From Pseudomonas sp. MM223 (GTDB lineage: Bacteria > Pseudomonadota > Gammaproteobacteria > Pseudomonadales > Pseudomonadaceae), in the NCBI GenBank assembly GCA_947090765.1, contig OX352322.1:1693501-1757500 (forward strand): a stretch of 64,000 nucleotides of DNA, written 5' to 3'. The notes beneath the pieces are model-generated. The model did not search any database. It saw only the letters and a program-made list of their open reading frames with translations, and was not told where the DNA came from. The position numbers and the translations under genes are program-made. Within the stretch, counting starts at the first letter, position 1. The number at the start of each line of letters is the position of its first letter. Below, one piece after another: positions 50,219 to 59,160 of this stretch.

Positions 50219-51743
50219 ATGATTTCAGTGCCCGATGACCTTCCCGACGACCCAGCCGTGCTCAAACAAGGCTTGCGCAGTTGTTGGCTGAGCGCACGGT
50301 CGACTAGGACCAGATCGTCGATCTTAAAGAGCAGATCAAGCTACTGCGCGATCGACTGTTCAACCGCAAATTCGAGCAGCCCGTCGAGCCCAATACACCG
50401 TAATTGGCGTTGTTCAACGAGCCCGAAAGCCTGTGTGTGCCTGCCGCTGATGATGCTGAGGAAGACGTCGTTGCGCCGACCCCGCGCCGCGGCGAGCGCA
50501 AGCCACTGTCGGCCGACTTGTCACGTATTGAGATCATCCACGACCTGCCCGAGCATGAACTGACCTGCGCCTGTGGTTGCCGCAAGCATGTCATTGGCGA
50601 AGAAATCAGCGAGTAGCTCGACATCGTGCCGATGCAGATTCGTGTGCTCAAACACGTGCGCAAGGTCTACGACTGCCGTGGCTGCGAAATCGCGCCGGTC
50701 ACCGCTGATAAACCCGCTCAATTGATTAAGAAGAGCATGGCCAGCCCCAGCGTGCTGGCCATGCTGCTGACCACCAAGTACGTCGATGATCTGCCACTGC
50801 ACCGCTTCGAAACGGTGCTGAGTCGGCACGGGACCGTAATCCTCCGGCAAACCCTGGCGCATTGGGTGATCCAATGCAGCGAACACTTCCAGCCGCTGTT
50901 GAACCTGATGCGTGACCGCTTGCTGGAAAGCCCGGTGATCCACTACGATGAAATGCGGGTACAGGAGCTCAAAGTTACGGATCGCGACCCGACCATCCAG
51001 TCCTGGATTTGGGGGCAGGCCAGTGGCCCACCTGATCGACAGATCGTTAGTTCGACTACACCACCAGCCGTGCGCAGGAAGTGCTATTACGCCTGCTGGA
51101 AGGGTATCGCGGCTACGTGATGACCGATGATTACGCCGGCTACAACGCATTGGCGTTGCAGCCCATTGTGGAGCGGCTGGCGTGTATGGTTCATTCGTGA
51201 CGCAAGTTCGTAGAATCGCAGAAAGTGCAGCCCAAGGGTAAGACGGGCCGGAGCGATATTGCGCTATGATCAACAAGCTGTATGGCATCGAGCGCGACCT
51301 CCAGGAAGTCAGCGTTGAACGGCGGTTCATCGCTCGTCAGGAAAGAAGCCTGCGATCCTCGGTCAGTTGAAAAGCTGGCTGGATAAACGCAGTCCCAAGT
51401 GACGCCACAAAGTGTGTTGGGCAAGGTGGTGCAATATCTGGCGAATAACTGGAGTCGGTTGGAGCGCTATGTCGAGGCCGGTCATTTGCCGATCAACAAC
51501 AACCTCGCGGAGCGCGCGATCAAGCCGTTTGTCATCGGGCGCAAGGCGTGGCTGTTCAGCGATATGCCCAACGGCGCCACGGCCAGTACGCAAATCTACA
51601 GTTTGGTCGAGACCGCCAAGATCGGCGGCCAAGAGCACTACACGTGGCTGCGCCACGTGCTTGAGCGACTGCCGCGTGCATCGTCCGCAGCAGATTACGA
51701 AGTGCTGCTGCCGTGGAAATGCTCGCCAGAGATGCCACGGTAA
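50219..51743 (+). pseudogene. IS66 transposase TnpC, multiply broken
   Basis: Pieces of one TnpC can be followed: MISVPDDLPDDPAVLKQ; QIVDLKEQIKLLRDRLFNRK; RRGERKPLSADLSRIEIIHD; the zinc-like CACGCRKHVIGEEIS; SVLAMLLTTKYVDDLPLHRF; YRGYVMTDDYAGYNALA; and the C-terminus [20 protein letters not shown]. They are separated by in-frame stops (TAG near 50305, TAA near 50401, TAG near 50614, TGA near 51198) and frameshifts. No active transposase can be made. Confidence 0.87.
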
Positions 51744-51786
51744 GCCGAGACCCCAACTTTTAGAAGGTGGGGTTTATGGATCGCAC

Positions 51787-52219
51787 TCAATCGACTACTC
51801 ATAGGTACCGACTGCTGCGTGAGAGTGTCACGCAAAAATCACGCAGGCATTTTACCCGCCTGCGCCCGCCTTCGGCGTCCTGTCGACCATATCCTTTCCT
51901 TTATACACCTACCCACCGCCTAGGCGGACTGTATCGGTCACCGCCCCTCACTGCTGGGCAGCTTTGCGCTAGGTAAAGGAGTCCTCTATGCTTCGCATCC
52001 AGCGATTTTCTTTCGACGAGGCAGTAATGATCATAGTCGCCTGCACATGGGTGGCTGGTCCGCCTCAGAAGCCGGCTTGCGCGATGCAGTTGCTGCCTGC
52101 CACAGGCAAGCATCCCAGGAGGACACAGCTAAAGACTGCAGCGACAAGGAACGAAAACTGCTTGAACTGTATGGTGAAAGCACTAGGAAACCAAAATAAA
52201 CTATCACCGAAATTTATAA
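51787..52219 (+). other. Junction region between IS66 and the secreted-protein gene
   Basis: About 430 nt with inverted repeats (GTGAGAGTGTCACGC near 51830; GCAGGCATTTTACCCGCCTGC near 51842-51862) but no recognised gene. A 50-codon frame at 52047-52199 (start MGGWSASEAGLRDAVAACHR) has coding-like composition and could be the end of a truncated gene; it conflicts with a 79-codon frame from ATG 51988 that has a good AAAGGAG site. Neither is recognised. Confidence 0.35.
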
Positions 52220-53557
52220 ATGCCTAAGCCCAACATGATCAAAGCATCCCTAATCGCCTTAGCTCTTCTAATAACAAATACGGCTTTTTCTGACGACAAG
52301 CCAAGCTACAACGACATAAATGCAATATCAAAAATAGGAAGCTCAAGCTTAGAGTGGAGCAAGACAGTTGCAAACTTAACCAATGAACCATTATGGAGTT
52401 TGCGCGATGCTTATGATGCTTCGCACACACTTATGATTCCAATGCACTTCGCCTTCGCCGCGGGCGACGCTAAAGGTGTAGAGCAATTTGAACACCTGAT
52501 CTCCCAATTTACGCAGCAGGAACTTCCCGGTGGGCAGCTTAACCAAGCGCAGTGGCTTTACTTTGTTACACGCTACCTCGCACTAAGGGCCGAATTCAAC
52601 TACGAATTTAGTAAAAGCGATGCTTACCTCGTCCAAAGAGTCGCCGCTTGGCTGCATAACAGATGGATGTACGAACCAGCCTACCAGTGGGGGCAGCTCC
52701 CTCTTACCGGTACAAAATCAAGAATGACCTTAATTAGCTCTACTTCCAAATCATGGCCGCTGAGCTATTACCCAGCTGTAACGGACTATGAGCTATTCTT
52801 GTTCTCCGCAGCATCTGATATTAGATTTATCACAAAAAAATTTCCAGAAACTATAAAGCTTCAATCCAAGGAAATTAGTGCCAGCATTGAAGAGCTGGCG
52901 GCCACAGGAATTGCTGTGGTCCGCGAGCGCGGAACGTTTACCGGCAATGGAGGATGGCTATTCCAAGTTGGGACTTGGACTGATCACCCTGATTTCCGAT
53001 TCGCCGGACACACGAAAATTGAAGAAAACCTCAGCGAACAGCGCTTAAAGGACATCGCTGAAGATTCTTCACACTCGCATCGCTGGCCATTGTTTTTCCG
53101 GAGCATGATTATTGCCTCCGACGATAAGCCACAAGATAGAGATCTGCTACTAAAATCCTACCATGGATTCTCAAAGCAATTTGCCAATAATGTTGTTGTG
53201 ATATGTGACGGATCAGTATTTCTAAACAATTACATGAACGGCAGTAATGGTCTCTACCGATACAAATACGCAACCATTGGCAAAAATGACAAGCTTGGAT
53301 ATGGCCCCAGCGCCCTTAGCGGCATTCTTGGAGAAAGCTGGTATCCGTTTTCCTCTGGCGTTGCAAATATATACGAGACCTACGAACGATCTTACCCTCT
53401 GTCAGAAAGTACTATTGACCTGTATGTAGGTCCTAACACAACCAGAGACCGCAATCCGCTTTTCGTTTGGCCGCAATTTTTCACTGACGGCTTTGCTGGC
53501 CTTATCGCGAAGCAGGGCGCATACATAGCCAAGCATTATTCATTAGATGCAAAGTAG
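52220..53557 (+). CDS. Secreted protein of unknown function, 445 residues
   Basis: I do not recognise this family. The start is ATG 52220 or ATG 52235; the latter gives the signal peptide MIKASLIALALLITNTAFSD. The mature protein of about 420 residues is rich in aromatic residues and amphipathic helices (for example AQWLYFVTRYLALRAEFNYE, WLHNRWMYEPAYQWGQLPL), a look shared with helical-barrel carbohydrate enzymes such as lyases and epimerases. This resemblance is impressionistic. GC is low and codon use unlike the core. It lies between two IS66 remnants, beside a secreted C5-epimerase-like gene, which suggests a polysaccharide-related role in the periplasm. Confidence 0.72.
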   Translation: MPKPNMIKASLIALALLITNTAFSDDKPSYNDINAISKIGSSSLEWSKTVANLTNEPLWSLRDAYDASHTLMIPMHFAFAAGDAKGVEQFEHLISQFTQQELPGGQLNQAQWLYFVTRYLALRAEFNYEFSKSDAYLVQRVAAWLHNRWMYEPAYQWGQLPLTGTKSRMTLISSTSKSWPLSYYPAVTDYELFLFSAASDIRFITKKFPETIKLQSKEISASIEELAATGIAVVRERGTFTGNGGWLFQVGTWTDHPDFRFAGHTKIEENLSEQRLKDIAEDSSHSHRWPLFFRSMIIASDDKPQDRDLLLKSYHGFSKQFANNVVVICDGSVFLNNYMNGSNGLYRYKYATIGKNDKLGYGPSALSGILGESWYPFSSGVANIYETYERSYPLSESTIDLYVGPNTTRDRNPLFVWPQFFTDGFAGLIAKQGAYIAKHYSLDAK

Positions 53558-53604
53558 AGAGGTAAACTAAACAATAATATTGAATTTCTACCGGAATTTA
53601 GTAT

Positions 53605-53629
53605 GGCGGAAAGATGGCTTTCCGCCTTT
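53605..53629. terminator. Hairpin after the secreted-protein gene
   Basis: GGCGGAAAG / CTTTCCGCC form a 9-bp stem with a 4-nt loop, followed by TTTA. It is about 50 nt after the stop of the 445-residue gene. Confidence 0.6.
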
Positions 53630-54134
53630 AGGGCGCCTTCATTTTTTGAATCACCTCCGCGCACGCCGGCCCGGCTATTCGGCTTCGCTCAAGCGCTGCT
53701 GCGCAGCTGCCCGCCATTCGGTCAGACTCTTCAAGCAATCTTCCGAGCACCACGACGGTAGAGGCTCCTGCCTGGCGCTGCTGGATAGCGATGGCACTGC
53801 AGGTTGCTGATCGCCCGGCGCGCAATCGGTAGATTTCCCTGTGCAAGCCGATAGCAGAAGACTCAGCGTCAGCGGCGCGGCCTTGGGCCAGTTTCTGTCG
53901 TGCTCTCTCACCCACTTCGTCCGCCACGGTCTGGCGACGCTGTTCTTGCTGTCGGACCTGGACAGTGGCACGTCGGTCGCGCTCGGCAACCTCCTGGCGG
54001 TAGTCGGCCAGTTCGCCATGGGCTGTCGCTGTGTCACTTTGCTCAACCACCAACCGGTACTGCTGGCCGCCGGCAACCTGCAGTAGGGCGATCAGCCACC
54101 AGCACCAGGCCGATACCGCAGCAAGCCAGTTCAT
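53628..54134 (-). CDS. Phage DUF2514 (Rz-like spanin) protein, prophage remnant
   Basis: This is a 168-residue protein with an N-terminal membrane helix (MNWLAAVSAWCWWLIALLQV), a long alanine/glutamine-rich coiled coil (ADYRQEVAERDRRATVQVRQ) and the C-terminal pattern AAALERSRIAGPACAEVIQ typical of DUF2514 proteins of Pseudomonas prophages. Such proteins are thought to act like Rz in host lysis. The frame is intact. Its ATG overlaps the end of a broken lysis-module gene (ATGA). No other phage genes remain nearby, so it has no obvious function here. Confidence 0.8.
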   Translation of the reverse strand: MNWLAAVSAWCWWLIALLQVAGGQQYRLVVEQSDTATAHGELADYRQEVAERDRRATVQVRQQEQRRQTVADEVGERARQKLAQGRAADAESSAIGLHREIYRLRAGRSATCSAIAIQQRQAGASTVVVLGRLLEESDRMAGSCAAALERSRIAGPACAEVIQKMKAP

Positions 54135-54612
54135 GCCGGCACAGCCTTAACCGCGGAAGCGTGGTTGCGCTTGAACTTGGCGCGAAGCTCCTCCGGCTGC
54201 GGTTCATAGGCTCCGGGCCGCCAGACGCGCAGGTATATCTCCTAGGCGGCCTGCTCATCGGTGATCGCCGGCAATGGCTTCGGGTCAGTCCAGAGCAGCA
54301 GGAGGGCCAGCGCTGCCGCAAGGACGGAGCCGTGACCGATGACCTAGTGGATCGAGTCGGCATAGAAGGCGGTGCCACGGGTGTGGCACACCTCCTCAGT
54401 CATGCGCTTGGAAGCCGGGTGCGTCATGACCCCTTCACCCCGCTGTCGCGCTCGAACTGGTAGTCCCAACGGGCTGGGCCGTTCACCTGCTGCTCTAGCC
54501 GCCTCGGGTTCTACCGTAGGTTGATGGCGTGCAGAAGGATGCGCGCAGGCCGCGTGCCCATTCGAGGCGGCAGCAGAGCCAGACCTGCGCGAATGTCTTG
54601 GTCAAGCGACAT
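54131..54612 (-). pseudogene. Broken phage lysozyme-like / structural gene next to DUF2514
   Basis: From ATG 54612 the minus strand reads MSLDQDIRAGLALLPPRMGT and continues to HAINLR, a TAG, then RWDYQFERDSGVKG. One frameshift joins this to MTHPASKRMTEEVCHTRGTA, then a TAG, LALLLLWTDPKPLPAITDEQ, another TAG, and EIYLRVWRPGAYEPQPEELR. The order and motifs (LLLWTDP.PLP, YLR.WRPG) match a conserved Pseudomonas prophage lysis-module protein. Three stops are all TAG, at least two in positions where Trp would fit. A possible minus-strand hairpin ACCCCGCGGGGTCTTTT lies upstream near 54630. Confidence 0.7.
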
Positions 54613-54802
54613 GGGTTCTATCCAGGCAAAAGACCCCGCGGGGTGGGCGGGTATTGGGGGCGGTCAGCAGCGGTTGTTGCCCTGTGAAAGGAATCCGCGG
54701 CGTCAACAAATCAACCAATAAGTGGAAATCCAAAGGAAATTAAATGAAAATGCTGCCCATTTGATCTGACCAGCACCGATAAAATCAGGAATCCTGCACA
54801 AC

Positions 54803-56467
54803 ATGGATATGAAGAAAGCTTGCTTCGCAGCCATACTTTCAGCTGCAACACAATGCGTTTTTGCTGATGAAGTTGTTTCGAGAAATGTAGAAGGAAAATG
54901 CCCATCCATAGGTGTTGCTGAGCGCACGCCTTACGCCCCTGGCCTTTCCTATGCAACTAGCGGTAAATTCACATTACGGGAAGATGGCATTACTCTTTTT
55001 GACTACGGAACCAATTATAATAATCTGGGTAAATGGGCAAACCCTTATTTCAATTCAAACTTCGCATATGCGCTGTATCGTGATTGGCTGCAAACCAAAT
55101 GTACCGATGACGACCTGAAGAATAAGTTCCTTCGTGTAGCTGATTGGTATATTGAAACTGCTGAATTCAAGAACGGAATGGCTTTATGGACCTACCCATT
55201 CCACAATCAGTATTTTGATCTTGATCCTGGCTGGATTTCCGGCATCGGGCAGGCACGTGTCGCCGGCGTCCTTTACCGGGCTAATGCCGTATCGCCAAAA
55301 GAGTCTTACAAGAAAACAGCTGATCTCGCTATGGAGGCATACACCCATGAAATCACTGAAGGCGGCGTCATAACTCGAGACAATGGCGTGACTTGGATCG
55401 AGGAGGCCCCGGATCCTAAGGGGCGCAGTTTTAAGGTTTTAAACGGTCACATCACAGCCCTTTCTGGGCTTGTAGATATTTACGAAATCACCAAGGATCA
55501 AAGATGGAAAAATCTTATACACCAGGGTGAGGCTGCCGTCTCTCGCGATCTTACCAAATTCGATGGCGGTTTCATTTCATTCTTTTCACTTGACTGGCCA
55601 TCGCCTACCCGTCGCATGTCGGAGAGAGGAGGGTACAACTCTCTACATGTTGAACAGTTGCTCTGGATGTATGAATATTTCCAAGAGCCGAAGTACCTAA
55701 AATGGGCTTCACACTTCCAGTCCTACGAAATGAACAGTGACAAATATACTGCATCATATTCGGTTAACGCAAAAACCAATGGCCCAGAAAGGACAAAGGC
55801 TATTCTCTTTGGCGCATCATGGACTACAAATGAATACCCAACCACATTCACTGTAACCCCTGAGAAGCCGACAAGGGTTAAAGGAATTGCTATCGACGCA
55901 TTGGACCTTGCACGACGCCCAATTGATTTTACAGTTGTTGCCTACATGAGTGGACGAGAAGTCGCTAGGAAAGAAATAGTTGGTAATGAAGAGCTCTGGA
56001 CCGACGTCCTTTTCAAGTTCCCGGTTAAGGCGGACAAGATAGATATCACATTCACAAAAGGCGACAGAATTACGGCTATCACATCGATTATGGCCATCCG
56101 TCGTGATGTTGACCTTGCTCCTGTGACAAACCGTTGTAACTACCGCCGAAAATCTGGGACAAATGATATCGTCTACACCTTAAACGGCGCCATGAGCGAA
56201 GACCCGAACGAGAAAATGCCAGTACGGTGTGACGGATGGGTATTCCTACCGATGGAGAAGGGTAAACCTTATCTTCGAGTAAAAGCCCACGGCGTCAAAG
56301 GTGCAGAATTCACGGTCCTAGAAAGCTGGGACATGAAGAAGTGGAAGGAAGTTAAACGAGTCCCGATCGCGTCTGGTGAGCGGATACGCATCAATGCCAA
56401 GTACGCCAAGCTCGAGTTCAAGCGTGAAGCACATGAAATCACAGAGATCAGTACAGCAGTGAACTGA
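54803..56467 (+). CDS. Secreted D-glucuronyl C5-epimerase-like protein
   Basis: This is a 554-residue protein with a signal peptide (MDMKKACFAAILSAATQCVF, cleavage after about 22). Residues about 60-330 look like the C-terminal catalytic domain of glucuronyl C5-epimerases: YFDLDPGWISGIGQARVAGV near 135-155, VLNGHITALSGLVDIYEIT near 213-231 and YNSLHVEQLLWMYEYF near 276-291. Residues about 335-554 form two beta-rich parts resembling carbohydrate-binding modules. Such enzymes invert C5 of uronic acid residues within a polymer. Here the likely substrate is the 2,3-diacetamido-mannuronate of the wbp O-antigen, giving L-guluronate; this is inference. CAGGAAT upstream supports ATG 54803. Low GC marks it as acquired; a strong terminator follows. 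Confidence 0.75.
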   Translation: MDMKKACFAAILSAATQCVFADEVVSRNVEGKCPSIGVAERTPYAPGLSYATSGKFTLREDGITLFDYGTNYNNLGKWANPYFNSNFAYALYRDWLQTKCTDDDLKNKFLRVADWYIETAEFKNGMALWTYPFHNQYFDLDPGWISGIGQARVAGVLYRANAVSPKESYKKTADLAMEAYTHEITEGGVITRDNGVTWIEEAPDPKGRSFKVLNGHITALSGLVDIYEITKDQRWKNLIHQGEAAVSRDLTKFDGGFISFFSLDWPSPTRRMSERGGYNSLHVEQLLWMYEYFQEPKYLKWASHFQSYEMNSDKYTASYSVNAKTNGPERTKAILFGASWTTNEYPTTFTVTPEKPTRVKGIAIDALDLARRPIDFTVVAYMSGREVARKEIVGNEELWTDVLFKFPVKADKIDITFTKGDRITAITSIMAIRRDVDLAPVTNRCNYRRKSGTNDIVYTLNGAMSEDPNEKMPVRCDGWVFLPMEKGKPYLRVKAHGVKGAEFTVLESWDMKKWKEVKRVPIASGERIRINAKYAKLEFKREAHEITEISTAVN

Positions 56468-56473
56468 GTTGAT

Positions 56474-56503
56474 AAGCCCACCTAATATGGTGGGCTTTTT
56501 CTT
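56474..56503 (+). terminator. Intrinsic terminator after the C5-epimerase-like gene
   Basis: AAGCCCACC and GGTGGGCTT form a 9-bp stem with a 6-nt loop, followed by TTTTTC. It starts 7 nt after the stop. Confidence 0.92.
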
Positions 56504-56511
56504 TAACGAGG

Positions 56512-56655
56512 TGTAGATGCGCGCCAGAGCACGCGAGCAGTGCTGGCTGCGCCAAAGTTGGCAGGGTTGTCAGTCTTAACGGTCAGGCTGACTGCAGATG
56601 CCGTGGGCGTGTTGCTGTTGCAGACGACTGCTGTCGACCTGAGCGCGGTAGTGTT
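56512..56655 (-). pseudogene. C-terminal scrap of an unknown gene cut by an IS66 end
   Basis: The minus strand is open from the IS66 border and reads TTALRSTAVVCNSNTPTASA, then SLTVKTDNPANFGAASTARV, to a stop near 56512. The composition (Ser/Thr/Ala-rich, beta-like) is coding-like and resembles phage tail or surface-protein ends, but I cannot name it. The IS66 remnant starting at 56656 removes the rest of the gene. Confidence 0.4.
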
Positions 56656-56915
56656 GTAAGCGCTCCATGAACCCCACATTCAAAGCGCTTACCTGACCCC
56701 GGATGCTGTGCTCCCGATTGTTTTCTGGAACTCGCCGACCATGATGTAATCGGACGCCAAAGTCGAAAATTGTACCTCTACCCTAAGCTCGTCGACTTTC
56801 GAAAATCCATTGATGGCCTGGTCGAGCTCGATATCAAGGTGGCGGTTTTCGACCTAGTGCTTTTCGTTTTCCTCAACAAGGCACGCAATCGCGTGAAGAT
56901 CCTTTACTGGCGTGT
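56656..56915 (+). mobile_element. Second IS66-family remnant (left end plus tnpB fragment)
   Basis: GTAAGCGCTCCATGAACCCC at 56656 is a good IS66 left end and aligns with the left end at 49757. It is followed by a decayed tnpB: YLYPK..VDFRKSIDGL..., then VFDLVLFVFLNKARNRVKIL. About 18 nt of tnpB are missing relative to the first copy, and the element stops near 56910. Confidence 0.82.
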
Positions 56916-57325
56916 GTCACGATCGTTGGCGTAAGCCCGCGACCTGTATCAAAAAAGGGGGTAGGCCTACCAATTTCGGCTTACAGGAGCTGACTCCAAA
57001 CCTCCCCGTGCTGCTGCGTTCAAAAAGAGCGGTGGTGAGCGACCGTCGGAAACGGCACCAATAATGGCGTCGGGCACGTATTGAGAAGATGAGTGAAAGC
57101 CAACTGTCCGAAGATGCAGCGTTGAGTATTAAAGTGCTACCAAATCCGAAGTCGCCCAGTAGCCTCGGGATCAGTCTGGAATATATCAGCGTGAGCTAGC
57201 ATGCATCCCTATCCCATAACCTGCTTCGGCGTCAAAATCCGAGGCAGGATCCGTAAGCGATAATTCTGCACGTAAGGATCTGTGCGGGGGCCAGGCGACT
57301 GCCATTCCTACCGCGACCCAAGCAA
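56916..57325. other. Gene-poor stretch after the IS66 remnant
   Basis: About 410 nt with no supported gene on either strand. It may contain more decayed insertion-element sequence (AAACGGCACCAATAATGGCG near 57050), but no ends were identified. Confidence 0.4.
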
Positions 57326-57907
57326 TTACAAGCTGGGGCTTCCAGTTACAGGTTCGGTGTTAAACTGGCCCACATCTGTACCAGCCATCGAAGTCGAAAA
57401 AGTAACTGAGTAACGCCCAAGATCACTAAGATCTCGGCCAAAATCAATAGCAAACCCTTGAGTGTTCCACTTGGAAATCTCGGCTTCATAAGAAGCACCT
57501 GATTTTAACTTCACCCAATGAGTCGCGCTTGTAGCTGGTCTTCCGAGTTTATCGGTCAGCATCTCTTTAACCAGATACAAATTATTAGCATTCCCGGTCA
57601 AAACCAGCTGACTAACAGCCCCATCATCTACCGTAGCAAACAACTTATACCCCGGTGAAATAGGCAGATAAGGCAACCCGCGGACTTCAAAGCGCCCAGC
57701 TTTTCGGGTCGCAACCCGGCAAGGCTCGCTTGGGCTTGCATCCCCCGCCGCACATTCCGGCACCTCGGTCATGAAATCCCCCCGCAGATCAACCCCCAGA
57801 AATGCGCTCGGCGTCATCACCCGGTCAACCATCTGAGTAGACTGTGCCCAACCAGGCGCAGAAACAAACAAAGCCGCAAGCGCGACCGATTGAGTAAGAG
57901 TAGGCAT
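57326..57907 (-). CDS. Small secreted protein of unknown function
   Basis: I do not recognise this family. ATG 57907 (AGGGATG just before it) gives 193 residues, and ATG 57913 is 2 residues longer. The signal peptide MPTLTQSVALAALFVSAPGW ends near WAQS. The mature part has two cysteines (ECAAGDASPSEPC) that may form a disulfide and a beta-rich C-terminal half. It is divergent from rmlB across about 180 nt and may belong to the accessory island or to the core. Confidence 0.7.
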   Translation of the reverse strand: MPTLTQSVALAALFVSAPGWAQSTQMVDRVMTPSAFLGVDLRGDFMTEVPECAAGDASPSEPCRVATRKAGRFEVRGLPYLPISPGYKLFATVDDGAVSQLVLTGNANNLYLVKEMLTDKLGRPATSATHWVKLKSGASYEAEISKWNTQGFAIDFGRDLSDLGRYSVTFSTSMAGTDVGQFNTEPVTGSPSL

Positions 57908-58089
57908 GAACATCCCTGTAAGCCCAGATGGCTTGTGTGCTGAGAAGGTTTCGCATTTTGCCCTGCCAGCAATGACAGAACAACAGTCAAAAGCATGAAC
58001 GGTGTCTTACTGCCATCCTCCCGCACAATTCCCGTCTAGAATCACGCCTGTGATCTCCAACCGACACTCATTCGAGAAGCGTTCACCCT

Positions 58090-59160
58090 ATGACAATCCT
58101 GGTAACCGGCGGCGCCGGCTTCATCGGTGCGAACTTCGTGCTGGACTGGGTAGGCCAGTCAGGCGAAACCCTCGTCAATCTGGACAAGCTGACCTACGCC
58201 GGCAACTTGCGCAGCCTGGCGAGCCTGGAGGGTAATCCACAGCATGTTTTCGTGCAGGGGGATATCGGCGATGGGCCGTTGGTGCAGCGGCTGTTGGCAG
58301 ACTATCGCCCGCGTGCCGTGCTCAATTTTGCCGCCGAGTCGCATGTCGACCGCTCCATCCATGGCCCCCAGGCGTTTGTGGAAACCAATGTGGTGGGTAC
58401 CTTTCAATTGCTGGAAGCCGTGCGCGGCTACTGGCAAGGCCTGGGGGAGGCGGAGCGGGCAGCGTTCCGCTTCCTGCATGTTTCCACAGATGAAGTGTAT
58501 GGTTCGCTGAAAGCCGGTGAGCCTGCGTTCACCGAAACCCATCAATACCAGCCCAACAGCCCGTACTCGGCGAGTAAGGCCGCCAGCGACCATTTGGTGC
58601 GGTCCTACCACCACACCTATGGCTTGCCGGTGCTGACCACCAACTGTTCAAACAACTACGGCCCGCTGCATTTCCCGGAGAAGCTGATCCCGCTGATGAT
58701 CGTCAATGCTTTGGCCGGCAAGCCCCTGCCGGTGTATGGCGATGGTCAGCAGATTCGTGACTGGCTGTACGTCAAGGACCACTGCAGTGCCATCCGCCGT
58801 GTACTGGAAGCAGGGCAGGTGGGGGAGGTGTACAACGTGGGGGGCTGGAACGAAAAGCCCAACCTGGAAATCGTCCGCCGTGTGTGCGCGCTGTTGGACG
58901 AACTGCGCCCCCGTACCGACGGCAAGCCCTACGCCGAACAGATCACCTATGTTACCGACCGCCCCGGGCATGACCGCCGCTACGCCATCGATGCACGAAA
59001 GCTGGAGCGCGAGCTTGGCTGGAAGCCCGCGGAAACTTTCGAGACCGGCATTCGCAAAACCGTTGCGTGGTACCTGGCTAACCAGGAATGGGTCAAGGGC
59101 GTCATGGACGGCAGCTACCGTGACTGGGTGGCGCAGCAATATGGGGCTAACAAAGGTTGA
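58090..59160 (+). CDS. rfbB: dTDP-glucose 4,6-dehydratase RmlB
   Basis: This is a 356-residue extended SDR. NAD-binding [13 protein letters not shown] is at about 5-17, [14 protein letters not shown] near 81-94, STDEVYGSL (active-site Asp-Glu) near 136 and the catalytic [10 protein letters not shown] near 160. RmlB makes dTDP-4-keto-6-deoxyglucose, step two of dTDP-L-rhamnose synthesis. The end overlaps the TTG start of rmlD by 4 nt. Confidence 0.96.
   Translation: MTILVTGGAGFIGANFVLDWVGQSGETLVNLDKLTYAGNLRSLASLEGNPQHVFVQGDIGDGPLVQRLLADYRPRAVLNFAAESHVDRSIHGPQAFVETNVVGTFQLLEAVRGYWQGLGEAERAAFRFLHVSTDEVYGSLKAGEPAFTETHQYQPNSPYSASKAASDHLVRSYHHTYGLPVLTTNCSNNYGPLHFPEKLIPLMIVNALAGKPLPVYGDGQQIRDWLYVKDHCSAIRRVLEAGQVGEVYNVGGWNEKPNLEIVRRVCALLDELRPRTDGKPYAEQITYVTDRPGHDRRYAIDARKLERELGWKPAETFETGIRKTVAWYLANQEWVKGVMDGSYRDWVAQQYGANKG

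Larger units (their letters stand above)
49757..51786 (+). mobile_element. Decayed IS66-family element
   Basis: The left end GTATCCGCTCCACGAACCCC and the right end (reverse complement) GTGCGATCCATAAACCCCAC share the core TCCA..AACCCCAC.TTC. Inside are an intact TnpB and a TnpC broken many times; the tnpA-type first gene is absent. No 8-bp target duplication could be recognised at the ends, so the borders are approximate. The 49604-49756 stretch before it is AT-rich without a gene. Confidence 0.8.

Noticed and set aside
51988..52227. 79-codon frame with a good AAAGGAG site before the secreted-protein gene
   Set aside because: No recognised similarity, and composition suggests that another frame (52047-52199) is the more coding-like one; not listed as a gene.
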